DNA of 64,000 bases from the NCBI GenBank assembly GCA_963739355.1, contig CAVUAD010000005.1, positions 1-64,000 of the forward strand, in the 5' to 3' direction. The notes beneath the pieces are model-generated. The model was not told the DNA's origin. It saw nothing but the letters and a program-made list of their open reading frames with translations, and did not search any database. Position numbers and translations under genes: made by a program. Numbering within the stretch: position 1 is the stretch's first letter; every line of letters begins with the position of its first letter. The stretch is from JAWVFM01 sp963739355 (lineage in GTDB: Bacteria > Actinomycetota > Thermoleophilia > Solirubrobacterales > 70-9). Positions 33,187-41,914 of the stretch are shown here, piece by piece.

Positions 33187-34148
33187 AGGTCTCGAAGCTT
33201 CCACGCAGCCTGAGGGCTCGCCGCAACTTCCGGCGGAACGTCCTCGGGGTCACCCAGCCGCCGTTCCCGGTGCCGTTCATCTGCGGCGCGACGCGCTCCG
33301 GCACCACGCTGATGCGGCTCATGCTCGACGCTCACCCGGAGATGGCGATCGGCGGCGAGACGCACTTCGTCGTGCCGATGCTGAAGGCGTCGACCCGCCG
33401 GGCGCGGGGCGCCGACGAGCTCGCGGAGATGGTGATCACGGCCGAGCGCTGGGGGGACTTCCACCTCTCCGAGGACGAGTTGCGGGAGCGCTTCCGGGCC
33501 GTCGACCCGCTCAACTGCACCGACGCCGTGCGGGCCTTCTACCGGCTCTACGCGGACCACCAGGACAAGCCGCGGTGGGGCGACAAGACCCCGGGGTACG
33601 TGCGGGAGATGCTGCTCCTGCAGCGCGCTTTTCCGGAGGCCCGCTTCGTCCACATGATCCGCGACGGCCGCGACGTCGCGATGTCGGTGGTGCCGCGTGA
33701 GTGGGGCCCGAAGACGATCGACGGCGCGGCGCGCCTCTGGAAGCGGAGGATCGAGCGGGCGCGCGAGCAGGCGCCGAAGCTCAACCACTACATCGAGGTC
33801 CACTACGAGGAGCTGATCACCAACACCGAGCCGGTGCTGCGCCGCGTGTGCGACTTCATCGAGCTCGAGTTCGACCCGGTGATGCTGGAGTACCACTCCC
33901 GGGCCTCCGAGCGCCTGGCCGAGAAGGCGCGGGACCTGCCCACGCGCCACGGGAAGATCACCGCCGAGGCTCGCCTGGAGAGCCACAAGCTCGCCTCCGA
34001 GCCGCCGCGCTCGGACCGCATCGCGCGATGGCGCGAGAAGATGGACCCGGCCGACCTGCGCGAGTACGAGTCGATCGCGGGGGAGACGCTCGTCGCGGCC
34101 GGTTACGAGCTCAGCACGGCGTCGGACACCGTGTCGTCGCCCCAGTAG
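33183..34148 (+). CDS. Sulfotransferase 4 (PAPS-dependent)
   Basis: The 321-residue paralogue has a basic N-terminus, the PAPS loop GATRSGTTLMRLML (35-48), RWGDKTPGYVREM and MIRDGRDVAMSVV. It starts by ATGA overlap with sulfotransferase 3. Its last 46 bp overlap the 3' end of the convergent DsbA-family gene, so its Ser/Thr-rich C-terminus (STASDTVSS) is encoded opposite that protein's C-terminus. It is the last gene of the plus-strand glycan cluster. Confidence 0.91.
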   Translation: MKVSKLPRSLRARRNFRRNVLGVTQPPFPVPFICGATRSGTTLMRLMLDAHPEMAIGGETHFVVPMLKASTRRARGADELAEMVITAERWGDFHLSEDELRERFRAVDPLNCTDAVRAFYRLYADHQDKPRWGDKTPGYVREMLLLQRAFPEARFVHMIRDGRDVAMSVVPREWGPKTIDGAARLWKRRIERAREQAPKLNHYIEVHYEELITNTEPVLRRVCDFIELEFDPVMLEYHSRASERLAEKARDLPTRHGKITAEARLESHKLASEPPRSDRIARWREKMDPADLREYESIAGETLVAAGYELSTASDTVSSPQ

Positions 34149-34687
34149 ATCTCGTCCCCGACGATCAGGGTCGGCACGCCGAAGACGCCGCGCTCCGCGG
34201 CCGCGTCGGTGGCGGCGCGCAGCGCGTCCTTCAGCGACTGGCGCTTGACCGCGGCCTCCACGGCGCGCGGGTGCATCTCCGCGGCGGCGGCGGCGATCAG
34301 GACGTTGTCCGGGTCCGAGAGGTCGCGGCCGGCGACGAAGGCCTGGCGGAAGGCGGCGAGGGAGAAGGCGACCGCCCTGCCGATCTCCTTGGCGTAGGTG
34401 GCGACCCGCATCGCGTAGAGGTAGTTCCCGGGCCACCCGTCCGGCCAGCGGATCGGCGGCAGGCCGTAGGCCGACGCGCGGCGCTCGCACTCGGCGATGC
34501 CCGCTTCCCGGTCCGGACCGCGGCCCCAGGACGAGCGGTCGAAGCGCTGGAAGAGGCCTCCGAGCAGGATCGGCTGCCACTCGGGCACCTCGGCGCCGTG
34601 CTCGGCGAACAGCCCGTTGACCCGCTCCGCCGTGAGGTAGGCGTATGGCGAGCCCAGGTCGTAGAGGAAGGTGGCGCGTTCGTCCAT
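34103..34687 (-). CDS. DsbA-family protein, HCCA isomerase-like
   Basis: The 194-residue thioredoxin-fold protein has FLYDLGSPYAYLTAERV at the start and GVFGVPTLIVGDEIYWGDD near the end, the hallmarks of the 2-hydroxychromene-2-carboxylate isomerase/kappa-GST branch. There is no CxxC, so it is not a disulfide oxidoreductase. It probably acts as a glutathione-like-thiol-dependent isomerase or transferase, but its substrate is unknown. It is divergent from the GST-fold gene, an arrangement that hints at a shared detoxification role. Confidence 0.87.
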   Translation of the reverse strand: MDERATFLYDLGSPYAYLTAERVNGLFAEHGAEVPEWQPILLGGLFQRFDRSSWGRGPDREAGIAECERRASAYGLPPIRWPDGWPGNYLYAMRVATYAKEIGRAVAFSLAAFRQAFVAGRDLSDPDNVLIAAAAAEMHPRAVEAAVKRQSLKDALRAATDAAAERGVFGVPTLIVGDEIYWGDDTVSDAVLSS

Positions 34688-34726
34688 CGTCCGAACCCTA
34701 TGTCGTGCGGGCTACGCTCTCGGCCC

Positions 34727-35467
34727 GTGAGCGATCCGCAGATCACCCTCCACGCCCTGCCGCCCTCCCACCCGTGCATGACGGTGGCGGCCGCCCTCGA
34801 GCACAAGGGTCTCGCCTACGAGCGCGTCGACCTGCCGATGACCGGCCACAACGCGGAGATGGAGAAGATCTACGGGGAGGGCAACCGGACGGTTCCCGGG
34901 GTGCTGGTCGACGGCGAGCCGATCCACGGGTCGGTCGCGATCCTGGAGCGACTCGAGGCCATCCGGCCCGAGCCGTCGCTCTACCCTGAGCCGATCGCCG
35001 GCGCGGTCCACGAAGCCGAGCGCTGGGGCGACGCCGAGCTCCAGGACCTCGGCCGCAGGTTCCCATGGGGCGCCCTGCACTTCCGTCCCGAGTGCCTCGC
35101 GTTCGCGATCGGCGGCGACACCCTCGACCCCGCGGGCACCGACTACGCGATCCGCTTCGTCCACGCCGCGTGGAAGTATCACGGGATCAGCTGCGAGCGG
35201 CTGGCCGGGGACCTCGCGGACTTTCCCGCCAAGCTCGACCACATCGAGGAGCTGGCCGAGGCGGGCACGATCTGCGGCGAGAGCCCGAACGCGGCCGACC
35301 TCCAGATCGGCGCAACCATGCGGGTGATCCTCTCGGTGGCGGACCTCGAGCCGCTGGTCAGCGGCGCGGCGCGGGAAGTCGCCGACCGCTGGTTCCCGGA
35401 CGGCGGCAGGCGCATCCCCGCGGGAGCCTTCCCCGCGTCCTGGCTCCCCTTGGTGTCAGGCACGTAG
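34727..35467 (+). CDS. Glutathione S-transferase-fold protein
   Basis: The 246-residue protein has a thioredoxin-like N-domain (about 4-80: ITLHALPPSHPCMTVAAAL, TVPGVLVDGEPIHGSVAILERLE) and an all-helical C-domain ending near SPNAADLQIGATMRVIL. Actinobacteria usually lack glutathione, so the thiol partner may be mycothiol or none. GTG at 34727 begins at the expected distance from the first strand. The final residues (LVSGT) and the stop are encoded by the first unit of a 32-bp tandem repeat, so the original C-terminus may have been altered. Confidence 0.87.
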   Translation: MSDPQITLHALPPSHPCMTVAAALEHKGLAYERVDLPMTGHNAEMEKIYGEGNRTVPGVLVDGEPIHGSVAILERLEAIRPEPSLYPEPIAGAVHEAERWGDAELQDLGRRFPWGALHFRPECLAFAIGGDTLDPAGTDYAIRFVHAAWKYHGISCERLAGDLADFPAKLDHIEELAEAGTICGESPNAADLQIGATMRVILSVADLEPLVSGAAREVADRWFPDGGRRIPAGAFPASWLPLVSGT

Positions 35468-35601
35468 AGCTCTTGCGCTCCTTGGTGTCAGGCACGTAGA
35501 GCTCTTGCGTCTCTTGGTGTCAGGCACGTAGAGCTCTTGCGCTCCCGACCTGCGGGGCACACAGTGCCTGACACCATCAAGGCACCTGGTGCCTGACACC
35601 A
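35449..35601. repeat. Three 32-bp tandem repeats plus two inverted TGGTGTCAGGCAC copies
   Basis: Units of 32 bp start at 35449, 35481 and 35513, each containing TGGTGTCAGGCAC (35451, 35483, 35515) followed by GTAGAGCTCTTGCG. The reverse complement GTGCCTGACACCA occurs at 35564-35576 and 35589-35601. The array fills the space between the convergent GST and E2-like genes and could fold into hairpins that stop transcription from both sides. It resembles a REP/MITE-like palindromic element rather than CRISPR, because there are no unique spacers. Confidence 0.9.
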
Positions 35602-36180
35602 TCAGTTGACGAGCGCGGCGAGGAAGGCCGCGCCCTCGGCGCCCTGGACGATCCGGTTGTCGCAGGCCAGCACCAGCGCTGCCGAGCCGACGCCCAGGGT
35701 TGCCGCCTGGCCCCGGTTGACCACCGGCGTGAAGGACTCCGACTCCGGCATCGCGATCACCGTGAACGTTGCGCCCGCCTGCTGGGGCGAAGTCAGTCCT
35801 CCCGACCCCGCCTCCGCGGCCAGCGCCTTCATTTCCTCGCTGATCCGCGCTTCGTCCTTCGTATCCGCATCGTGGATGACTGGGAACGCCAGCGTTCCGC
35901 CCGCCTCGACCGCGAACGCCACGTTCACCCGCGAGTAGAGCTCGAAGCGCCCGTCGCGGTAGGCCCCGTTCAGCAGCGGCACCGCGCGCAGCGCCCGCCC
36001 GCAGTCCGCGATCAGCGCGGGGAGGTCGGGACCGGGGCCCTCGACCACATGCTCGAAGTACACGTGCGGGGCGGTCGCCTTCGACTCCGCCACCCGCCGC
36101 GCGAAGGCCCGCTGGGCGTCGGTGGGCTCGAGCACCTCGGTGGTGCCCCGCGCGCCGGCTGACTGGGCGGCGTCGCTCAC
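35602..36180 (-). CDS. E2 catalytic-domain-only protein lacking HxxxDG (probable pseudoenzyme)
   Basis: The 192-residue protein matches the acyltransferase core of 2-oxo acid dehydrogenase E2 with no lipoyl or binding domain. LNGAYRDGRFELYSRVNVAFAVEAGG and GATFTVIAMPESESFTPVVNRGQAATLGVGS are family blocks. The active-site motif DHRxxDG reads DNRIVQG, so both catalytic His and Asp are gone. The GTG start overlaps the lpd stop (GTGA), making it the fourth gene of aceE-aceF-lpd. It may assemble into or cap the E2 core, or act as a decoy. Its stop directly abuts the TGGTGTCAGGCAC array. Confidence 0.82.
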   Translation of the reverse strand: MSDAAQSAGARGTTEVLEPTDAQRAFARRVAESKATAPHVYFEHVVEGPGPDLPALIADCGRALRAVPLLNGAYRDGRFELYSRVNVAFAVEAGGTLAFPVIHDADTKDEARISEEMKALAAEAGSGGLTSPQQAGATFTVIAMPESESFTPVVNRGQAATLGVGSAALVLACDNRIVQGAEGAAFLAALVN

Positions 36181-38003
36181 CCGCGGTTGCGCTTCGGCGC
36201 GTAGATGTCGGTAACGGTGCCCTCCGCGACCTCGGCAGCGAACATGACCGTCTCCGAGAGCGTCGGATGGGCATGGATCGTGAGGCCGAGGTCCTCCGCG
36301 TCGGCTCCCATCTCGACGGCGAGCGTCGCCTCGGCGATCAGCTCGCCGGCGTTGATGCCGGTGATCCCGGCACCGAGCACCCGCCGGCTCTCGGGGTCGA
36401 CGAGCAGCTTCGTGATCCCCTCGGGCCGCGCGATCGAGAGCGCCCTCCCGGAGGCCGCCCAAGGAAACGACGCCTTCTCGTAGTCGGTGCCCGTGGCGAC
36501 GGCCTCCGTCTCCGTCAGCCCGGTCCACGCCACCTCGGGGTCCGTGTAGGCGACCGAGGGGATCGCCCGGGGGTCGAAGACGACGTCCTTGCCCGCAATC
36601 ACCTCCGCCGCCGCGACGCCCTGGTGGCTGCCCCTATGGGCAAGCATCGGCGCGCCCGTCAGGTCGCCGATCGCGTGGATGTGGGGGACGTTCGTGCGCA
36701 GCTTCTCGTCGACCGCGATCACGCCGTCCTCACCCACCTCGACCCCGGCCTCCTCGAGGCCGAGCCGGTCGCCGTTCGCGCGCCGGCCGACCGCGACCAG
36801 GATCCGGTCGAACGTCTGCGCCTCCGGCGCGCTGTCGCCCTCGAAGCTGACCTGAAGCCCCTTCTTTTCCGCCTCGACGGACGCGACCTTCGTCGAGAGC
36901 AGGATCGACTCGAAGCGTCCCTGGAGGCGCCGCTCCAGGGGCTTTACCAGGTCGCGGTCGCAGCCTGGAATCAGCTGGTCGGTCATCTCGACAACGGTCA
37001 CGGCGCTGCCGAGCGCGTCGTACACGCCTCCGAGCTCGAGCCCGATGATCCCGCCGCCGATCACGAGCAGCCGCTCCGGGATGTCGCTCAGCTCGAGCGC
37101 ACCGGTCGAGTCCACGATCCGATCGTCGTCGGGAAGCCCCGGGAGCATGGCGGCGCTCGAGCCGGCCGCCAGGATGCAGCTCGCGAAGGCGATCGAGGTG
37201 CCGTCGACGTCGACGGTCCGGTCCGACGTGAAGCGGGCGGTTCCCCTCACCACCTCGACCTTGCGCTGCTTCGCGAGCCCGCCGAGCCCGCCCGTCAGCT
37301 TGCCGACCACGTCGTCCTTCCAGGAGCGGAGCCTGTCGAGCTTGATCTTTGGCTTGGAGAACTCGATCCCGAACTCTCCGGCCTCCTCGCTCTCCGCGAT
37401 CACGCGCGCGGCGTGCAGCAGCGCCTTCGACGGAATGCACCCGACGTTCAAACAGACCCCACCGAGCCGCTCGTACCGCTCGACCAAAGTGACCTCCAGA
37501 CCGAGATCGGCGGCCCGGAAGGCGGCGGTGTATCCGGCTGGCCCCGACCCGACGACCAGGACCTGCGTCTTCCGATCAGCGTCGGGAAGCTCGGGAGCGG
37601 GTTCGGGCTGGGTAGGACCGGCGCCTGAACCTGCGGGGGGCGTCGGGGGTCCGTCAGGCGGACGTGGCGGCACGGCCTGAGCCTGCGGCCCGTCCGGGTC
37701 AAGTCCGACCGACGGATCCCCGGCGTCCCCCGCCCCTGCAGCCGACGGGCCCCCGGCGTCCCCCGTCTCGGAGGCCACCGCATCGAGCGTCAGGATCACC
37801 GACCCCTCCGAAACCTTGTCATTGAGCGCCACGAGCACCTCGGTCACGGTCCCCGCAACGGGGGAGGGGACGTCCATGGTCGCCTTGTCGGACTCCAGGG
37901 TGATGAGCGGCTGCTCCTCCGCCACCTCGTCGCCCGCCGCGACATGGATCTCGATGACCGGGACGTCCTCGAAGTCGCCGATGTCCGGAACCTTCACCTC
38001 CAT
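36177..38003 (-). CDS. lpd: Dihydrolipoamide dehydrogenase with N-terminal lipoyl domain (E3)
   Basis: The 608-residue E3 reoxidises dihydrolipoamide. Residues 1-80 form a lipoyl domain with the Lys in LESDKATMDVPS. A linker of about 65 residues rich in Pro/Gly/Asp (GDAGDPS-type units) follows, then the flavoprotein core: VLVVGSGPAGYTAAFRAAD, the redox disulfide CLNVGC, the NAD fold VIGGGIIGLELG, and the HPTLSE dimer histidine near the end. Its ATG directly follows the aceF TAG. The linker is partly encoded by a dispersed repeat. A lipoyl domain on E3 would let it take part in substrate channelling. Confidence 0.95.
   Translation of the reverse strand: MEVKVPDIGDFEDVPVIEIHVAAGDEVAEEQPLITLESDKATMDVPSPVAGTVTEVLVALNDKVSEGSVILTLDAVASETGDAGGPSAAGAGDAGDPSVGLDPDGPQAQAVPPRPPDGPPTPPAGSGAGPTQPEPAPELPDADRKTQVLVVGSGPAGYTAAFRAADLGLEVTLVERYERLGGVCLNVGCIPSKALLHAARVIAESEEAGEFGIEFSKPKIKLDRLRSWKDDVVGKLTGGLGGLAKQRKVEVVRGTARFTSDRTVDVDGTSIAFASCILAAGSSAAMLPGLPDDDRIVDSTGALELSDIPERLLVIGGGIIGLELGGVYDALGSAVTVVEMTDQLIPGCDRDLVKPLERRLQGRFESILLSTKVASVEAEKKGLQVSFEGDSAPEAQTFDRILVAVGRRANGDRLGLEEAGVEVGEDGVIAVDEKLRTNVPHIHAIGDLTGAPMLAHRGSHQGVAAAEVIAGKDVVFDPRAIPSVAYTDPEVAWTGLTETEAVATGTDYEKASFPWAASGRALSIARPEGITKLLVDPESRRVLGAGITGINAGELIAEATLAVEMGADAEDLGLTIHAHPTLSETVMFAAEVAEGTVTDIYAPKRNRG
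37651..37715 (+). repeat. Dispersed split repeat, copy 2, inside the lpd linker
   Basis: The perfect 17-bp blocks at 37651-37667 and 37699-37715 match 15556-15572 and 15507-15523 on the other strand. Adjacent sequence holds related GCCGACGG[AG][TC]CCCCGG units (around 37736-37756, and 38903-38923 in the aceF linker). On the coding (minus) strand they read as G-D-P-S or G-G-P-S linker units. Confidence 0.8.
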
Positions 38004-39275
38004 CTAGAGCAGCACCCGCCGCAGGTCCTTGAGCTCCCCGGCCAGGTGCGCGACGAACCGCGCCGCCGCGGCACCGTCGACCACCCGGTGGTCGTAGGAG
38101 AGCGAGAGCGGGAGGATGAGCCGTGGGACGAACTGCTCGCCGTCCCACACCGGCCGCATCGCCGAGCGGGTCACGCCCAGGATCGCAACCTCCGGCGCGT
38201 TCACGATGGGCGTGAACCCGGTGCCGCCGATCCCGCCGAGCGAGGAGATCGTGAACGTGGAGCCGCGCATCTCCTCGGCCGAGAGCTTGCCCTCGCGCGC
38301 CTTGGCCGACAGCTCGGTCAGCTCGCCGGCGATCTCCAGGAGGCCCTTGCGGTCGGCGTCGCGGATCACGGGGACGAGGAGGCCCTGCGGCGTGTCCGCG
38401 GCGAAGCCGATGTGGAAGTAGCGCTTGATGACGAGCTCGTCACCGTCGAGCGACGAGTTGAACTCCGGGAACTGCCGCAGCGCGCCCACGCACGCCTTGA
38501 TCAGCAGCGCGACCATCGTCACCTTCACGTCCGACTGCTCCGAGTTGACCTGCTTGCGGAACGCCTCGAGGTCGGTGATGTCGGCCTCGTCGTCGTGGGT
38601 GACGTGCGGGATCATCACCCAGTTGCGCGCCAGGTTCGGGCCGCTGATCCGCTTGATCCGCGAGAGCGGGACGCGCTCGACCTCGCCGTACTTCTCGAAG
38701 TCGATCTGCGGCCAGGGCGCCATGTCGAGCCCGGGGATCCCGGCCGCGGCGGGCGCTCCCGCCGGCGCCTGCATGGCCCGCTTGACGTCGTCCTTGGTGA
38801 TCCGCCCCTTGCGCCCACTCCCCGAGACGCCGGAGAGGTCCACGCCCATCTCCCGGGCGAGGCGGCGAACCGACGGGCTGGCGTAGATCGCAGCCCCCGC
38901 CACTGCAGCCGACGGATCCCCGGTATCCGCCGGCGCCCCGGCGCCGGGCAGCTCCTCGCTGTCGTCCTGCTCCTCGGCCGCCAGCGCCGCGGACGCCGGG
39001 ATCACCCGCGTCGAGACCCCGCCGTGCTCGTCCTCGTCGACGGTCATGAGGGTCGTTCCCTCGGAGACCTTGTCGCCCACGGCGACCTTCAGCTCGACCA
39101 CCGTGCCGGCGAACGGCGACGGGACGTCCATCGTGGCCTTGTCGGACTCCAGCGTGACGAGCGGCTGGTCCGCGCCGACCGCATCGCCGGCGCTCACGAG
39201 GATCTCGATCACCGGGACGTCGGTGAAGTCACCGATGTCCGGGACCTTTACCTCCTGCGCGCTCACCGCGCTCAC
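38004..39275 (-). CDS. aceF: Pyruvate dehydrogenase E2 (dihydrolipoyl acetyltransferase)
   Basis: The 423-residue protein has one lipoyl domain (Lys in LESDKATMDVPS), a linker with ADTGDPS, the E1/E3-binding domain YASPSVRRLAREMGVDLSGV with GSGRKGRITKDDVKRAM, and the acetyltransferase core ending SLSYDHRVVDGAAAARFVAHL, where the HRVVDG motif is intact. The first GTG (39275) overlaps the aceE stop as GTGA; a second GTG three codons later is an alternative. The lipoyl domain is nearly identical to the one fused to Lpd, which suggests duplication within the operon. Confidence 0.95.
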   Translation of the reverse strand: MSAVSAQEVKVPDIGDFTDVPVIEILVSAGDAVGADQPLVTLESDKATMDVPSPFAGTVVELKVAVGDKVSEGTTLMTVDEDEHGGVSTRVIPASAALAAEEQDDSEELPGAGAPADTGDPSAAVAGAAIYASPSVRRLAREMGVDLSGVSGSGRKGRITKDDVKRAMQAPAGAPAAAGIPGLDMAPWPQIDFEKYGEVERVPLSRIKRISGPNLARNWVMIPHVTHDDEADITDLEAFRKQVNSEQSDVKVTMVALLIKACVGALRQFPEFNSSLDGDELVIKRYFHIGFAADTPQGLLVPVIRDADRKGLLEIAGELTELSAKAREGKLSAEEMRGSTFTISSLGGIGGTGFTPIVNAPEVAILGVTRSAMRPVWDGEQFVPRLILPLSLSYDHRVVDGAAAARFVAHLAGELKDLRRVLL

Positions 39276-41914
39276 GCTACTGCCGGGTCCGTCGCGTCCG
39301 GGTCCACGTCGTACCTGGCGATCGCCTCGCCGACCGCGGAGGTCTCGACCTCGCCATCGGCCGCGAGCGCGCGCAGTGCGGCAACCGCAACGTGGTGGCG
39401 GTCCACCTCGAAGAACCGGCGGAGGTGGCGGCGGAAGTCGCTGCGGCCGAAGCCGTCGGTGCCGAGCACCTCGTAGCGCGCCGGCACCCACGCCCGGACG
39501 CCGTCGGGCAGCGCCTTTATGTAGTCGGTGGCCGCGATCACGGGAGCCTCGCTGCCGCCAAGGCACTCCGTGATCCAGGGCTTTCCCGGGTCCGAGTCGG
39601 GTTGCAGGCGCGCGAGCCGGTCGCGCTCGAGGCCGTCGCGGCGCAGCTCCGTGAAGCTGGTGACGCTCCACACGTCGGCCTCGACGCCGAAGTCCTTGCC
39701 GAGCAGGTCCGCCGCGGCGAGTACCTCGCGGAGGATCGTGCCGGAGCCGAGCAGCCGGACCTTGGCGCCGTCGATCTCGCGGATCCGGTGCATCCCGCGC
39801 AGGATCCCGGCCTCGGATCCCTCCGGCATGGCGGGGTGGCGGTAGTTCTCGTTCATCACCGTGAGGTAGAAGTAGACGTCCTCCTGCGCGCCGATCATCC
39901 GCCGCAGGCCGTCGCGGACGATCACCGCCAGTTCGTACGAGTAGGCGGGGTCGTAGGCGACGCAGTTGGGGATCGCCGAGGCCAGGAGGTGGCTGTGGCC
40001 GTCCTCGTGCTGGAGCCCCTCGCCGTTCAGCGTCGTCCGCCCTGCGGTGCCGCCGATCAGGAAGCCGCGGGCCCGGTTGTCGCCCGCCGCCCAGGCAAGG
40101 TCCATCACCCGCTGGAAGCCGAACATCGAGTAGAAGGCGTAGAACGGGACCATCTGGACCGCGTGGTTGGAGTAGGAGGTCGCCGCGGCGATCCATGACG
40201 AGAACGCCCCGGCCTCGGTGATGCCCTCCTGAAGCACCTGGCCCTTGCGGTCCTCGCGGTAGACCATCAGCTGCTCGACGTCCTCGGGCTCATAGAGCTG
40301 GCCGACGTGCGAGTAGATGCCGAGCTGGCGGAACATCCCCTCCATGCCGAAGGTCCTGGACTCGTCCGGGACGATCGGGACCACTCGCGGCCCGAGCTCC
40401 TTGTCGCGCAGCAGCGCGGCCAGGATGCGGACGAAGGCCATCGTCGTGGACACCTCGCGCTCGCCCGTGCCGTCGAGCTGCGTCTGGAAGATGTCCAGGC
40501 CGGGGACCGGCAGCGGGTCGTCGACCCTCCGCCGGCGGGCGGGCAGGAAGCCGCCGAGGGCCTTGCGGCGCTCGTGCAGGTAGCGAAGCTCGGGCGAGTC
40601 CTCCGCGGGCTTGTGGAAGGAGACGTCGGCCACCGCCTCGTCGGAGATGTCCAGCTCGAAGCGGTCGCGGAACGCCCGCAGCGCCTCCTCGTTCATCTTC
40701 TTCTGCTGGTGCGTGATGTTCTGGCCCTCGCCGGCCTCGCCCATCCCGTAGCCCTTGATGGTCTTCGCGAGGATCACCGTGGGCCGGCGCGTGGCGCCCT
40801 GCGCGGCCGCGTAGGCCGCGTAGACCTTCTTGGAGTCGTGGCCGCCGCGGTTCAGCGCCCAGATCTCGTCGTCGGTCATGTCCTTCACGCGCTCGAGGAG
40901 CTCCGGGTACTTCCCGAAGAACTTGTCCCGCACGAACTTCCCGTCGCGGGCCTTGTACACCTGGTACTCGCCGTCGACGGCCTCCTCCATCCGCCGCACC
41001 AGCAGGCCGTCGTGGTCGGCCTCGAGCAGCGGATCCCAGCGGTCGCCCCAGATCACCTTGATCACGTTCCAGCCGGCGCCCCGGAAGATCGTCTCGAGCT
41101 CCTGGATGATCTTGCCGTTGCCGTGCACCGGCCCATCCAGGCGCTGGAGGTTGCAGTTGACGACGAAGACGAGGTTGGAGAGCTTCTCGCGGCCGGCGAG
41201 CGCAATGGCCCCGAGCGACTCGGGCTCGTCGGTCTCCCCGTCGCCGAGGAACGCCCACACCTTGCGCCCGGACGTGTCCGAGACGCCGCGGTCGGTCAGG
41301 TAGCGCATGAAGCGCGCCTGGTAGATGGCCATGATCGGCCCGAGGCCCATAGAGACCGTCGGGAACTGCCAGAAGTCCGGCATCAGCCAGGGGTGCGGAT
41401 ACGAGGCCAGCCCGCCGGGCTTCGAGACCTCCTGGCGGAAGCCCTCGAGCTGTTCCTCGGTGATCCGCCCCTCCAGGAAGGCCCGCGCGTAGATGCCGGG
41501 CGAGGAGTGTCCCTGGATGTAGATCAGATCGCCGCCGTGCTCCGCGGAGGGCGCATGCCAGAAGTGGTTGAAGCCGATCTCGTAGAGCAGCGCCGCCGAC
41601 TGAAAGCTCGCGATGTGCCCGCCGAGCTCCGAGGACTCCTTGTTGGCGCGCAGGACCATCGCGATCGCGTTCCAGCGAATCAGCGAGCGGACGCGCCGCT
41701 CCATGGCGGGGTCGCCCGGCAGCGGCGGCTCGTCCTCGCGGTGGATCGTGTTGACGTACGGCGTCGGCCCCACGTACTCGATCGCCGCGCCGCGCAGGCG
41801 GGCTCGCTCGACGACCCGCTCGACGAGGTCATGGGCTCGCCGTGTCCCGTCGTTCTCCACGACCGCATCGAGGGCCTCGAGCCACTCCTCAGTCTCAACC
41901 GCGTCGATATCCAA
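39272..41914 (-). CDS. aceE: Pyruvate dehydrogenase E1, homodimeric type
   Basis: The 880-residue enzyme decarboxylates pyruvate with thiamine diphosphate. The TPP motif is GDGETDEPESLGAIALAGRE through VVNCNLQRLDG. HIASFQSAALLYEIGFNHFWHA, SSPGIYARAFLEGR and KTIKGYGMGEAGEGQN are characteristic of the AceE type. MDIDAVETEEWLEALDAVV fits the family start. It heads aceE-aceF-lpd-E2-like on the minus strand; the 101-bp gap to the divergent plus-strand gene holds the promoter. Acetyl-CoA production depends on lipoate from lipA/lipB. Confidence 0.97.
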   Translation of the reverse strand: MDIDAVETEEWLEALDAVVENDGTRRAHDLVERVVERARLRGAAIEYVGPTPYVNTIHREDEPPLPGDPAMERRVRSLIRWNAIAMVLRANKESSELGGHIASFQSAALLYEIGFNHFWHAPSAEHGGDLIYIQGHSSPGIYARAFLEGRITEEQLEGFRQEVSKPGGLASYPHPWLMPDFWQFPTVSMGLGPIMAIYQARFMRYLTDRGVSDTSGRKVWAFLGDGETDEPESLGAIALAGREKLSNLVFVVNCNLQRLDGPVHGNGKIIQELETIFRGAGWNVIKVIWGDRWDPLLEADHDGLLVRRMEEAVDGEYQVYKARDGKFVRDKFFGKYPELLERVKDMTDDEIWALNRGGHDSKKVYAAYAAAQGATRRPTVILAKTIKGYGMGEAGEGQNITHQQKKMNEEALRAFRDRFELDISDEAVADVSFHKPAEDSPELRYLHERRKALGGFLPARRRRVDDPLPVPGLDIFQTQLDGTGEREVSTTMAFVRILAALLRDKELGPRVVPIVPDESRTFGMEGMFRQLGIYSHVGQLYEPEDVEQLMVYREDRKGQVLQEGITEAGAFSSWIAAATSYSNHAVQMVPFYAFYSMFGFQRVMDLAWAAGDNRARGFLIGGTAGRTTLNGEGLQHEDGHSHLLASAIPNCVAYDPAYSYELAVIVRDGLRRMIGAQEDVYFYLTVMNENYRHPAMPEGSEAGILRGMHRIREIDGAKVRLLGSGTILREVLAAADLLGKDFGVEADVWSVTSFTELRRDGLERDRLARLQPDSDPGKPWITECLGGSEAPVIAATDYIKALPDGVRAWVPARYEVLGTDGFGRSDFRRHLRRFFEVDRHHVAVAALRALAADGEVETSAVGEAIARYDVDPDATDPAVA

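Noticed and set aside
35449..35601. CRISPR-like repeats of 32 bp
   Set aside because: Units are contiguous and include inverted motif copies, fitting a palindromic intergenic repeat instead.
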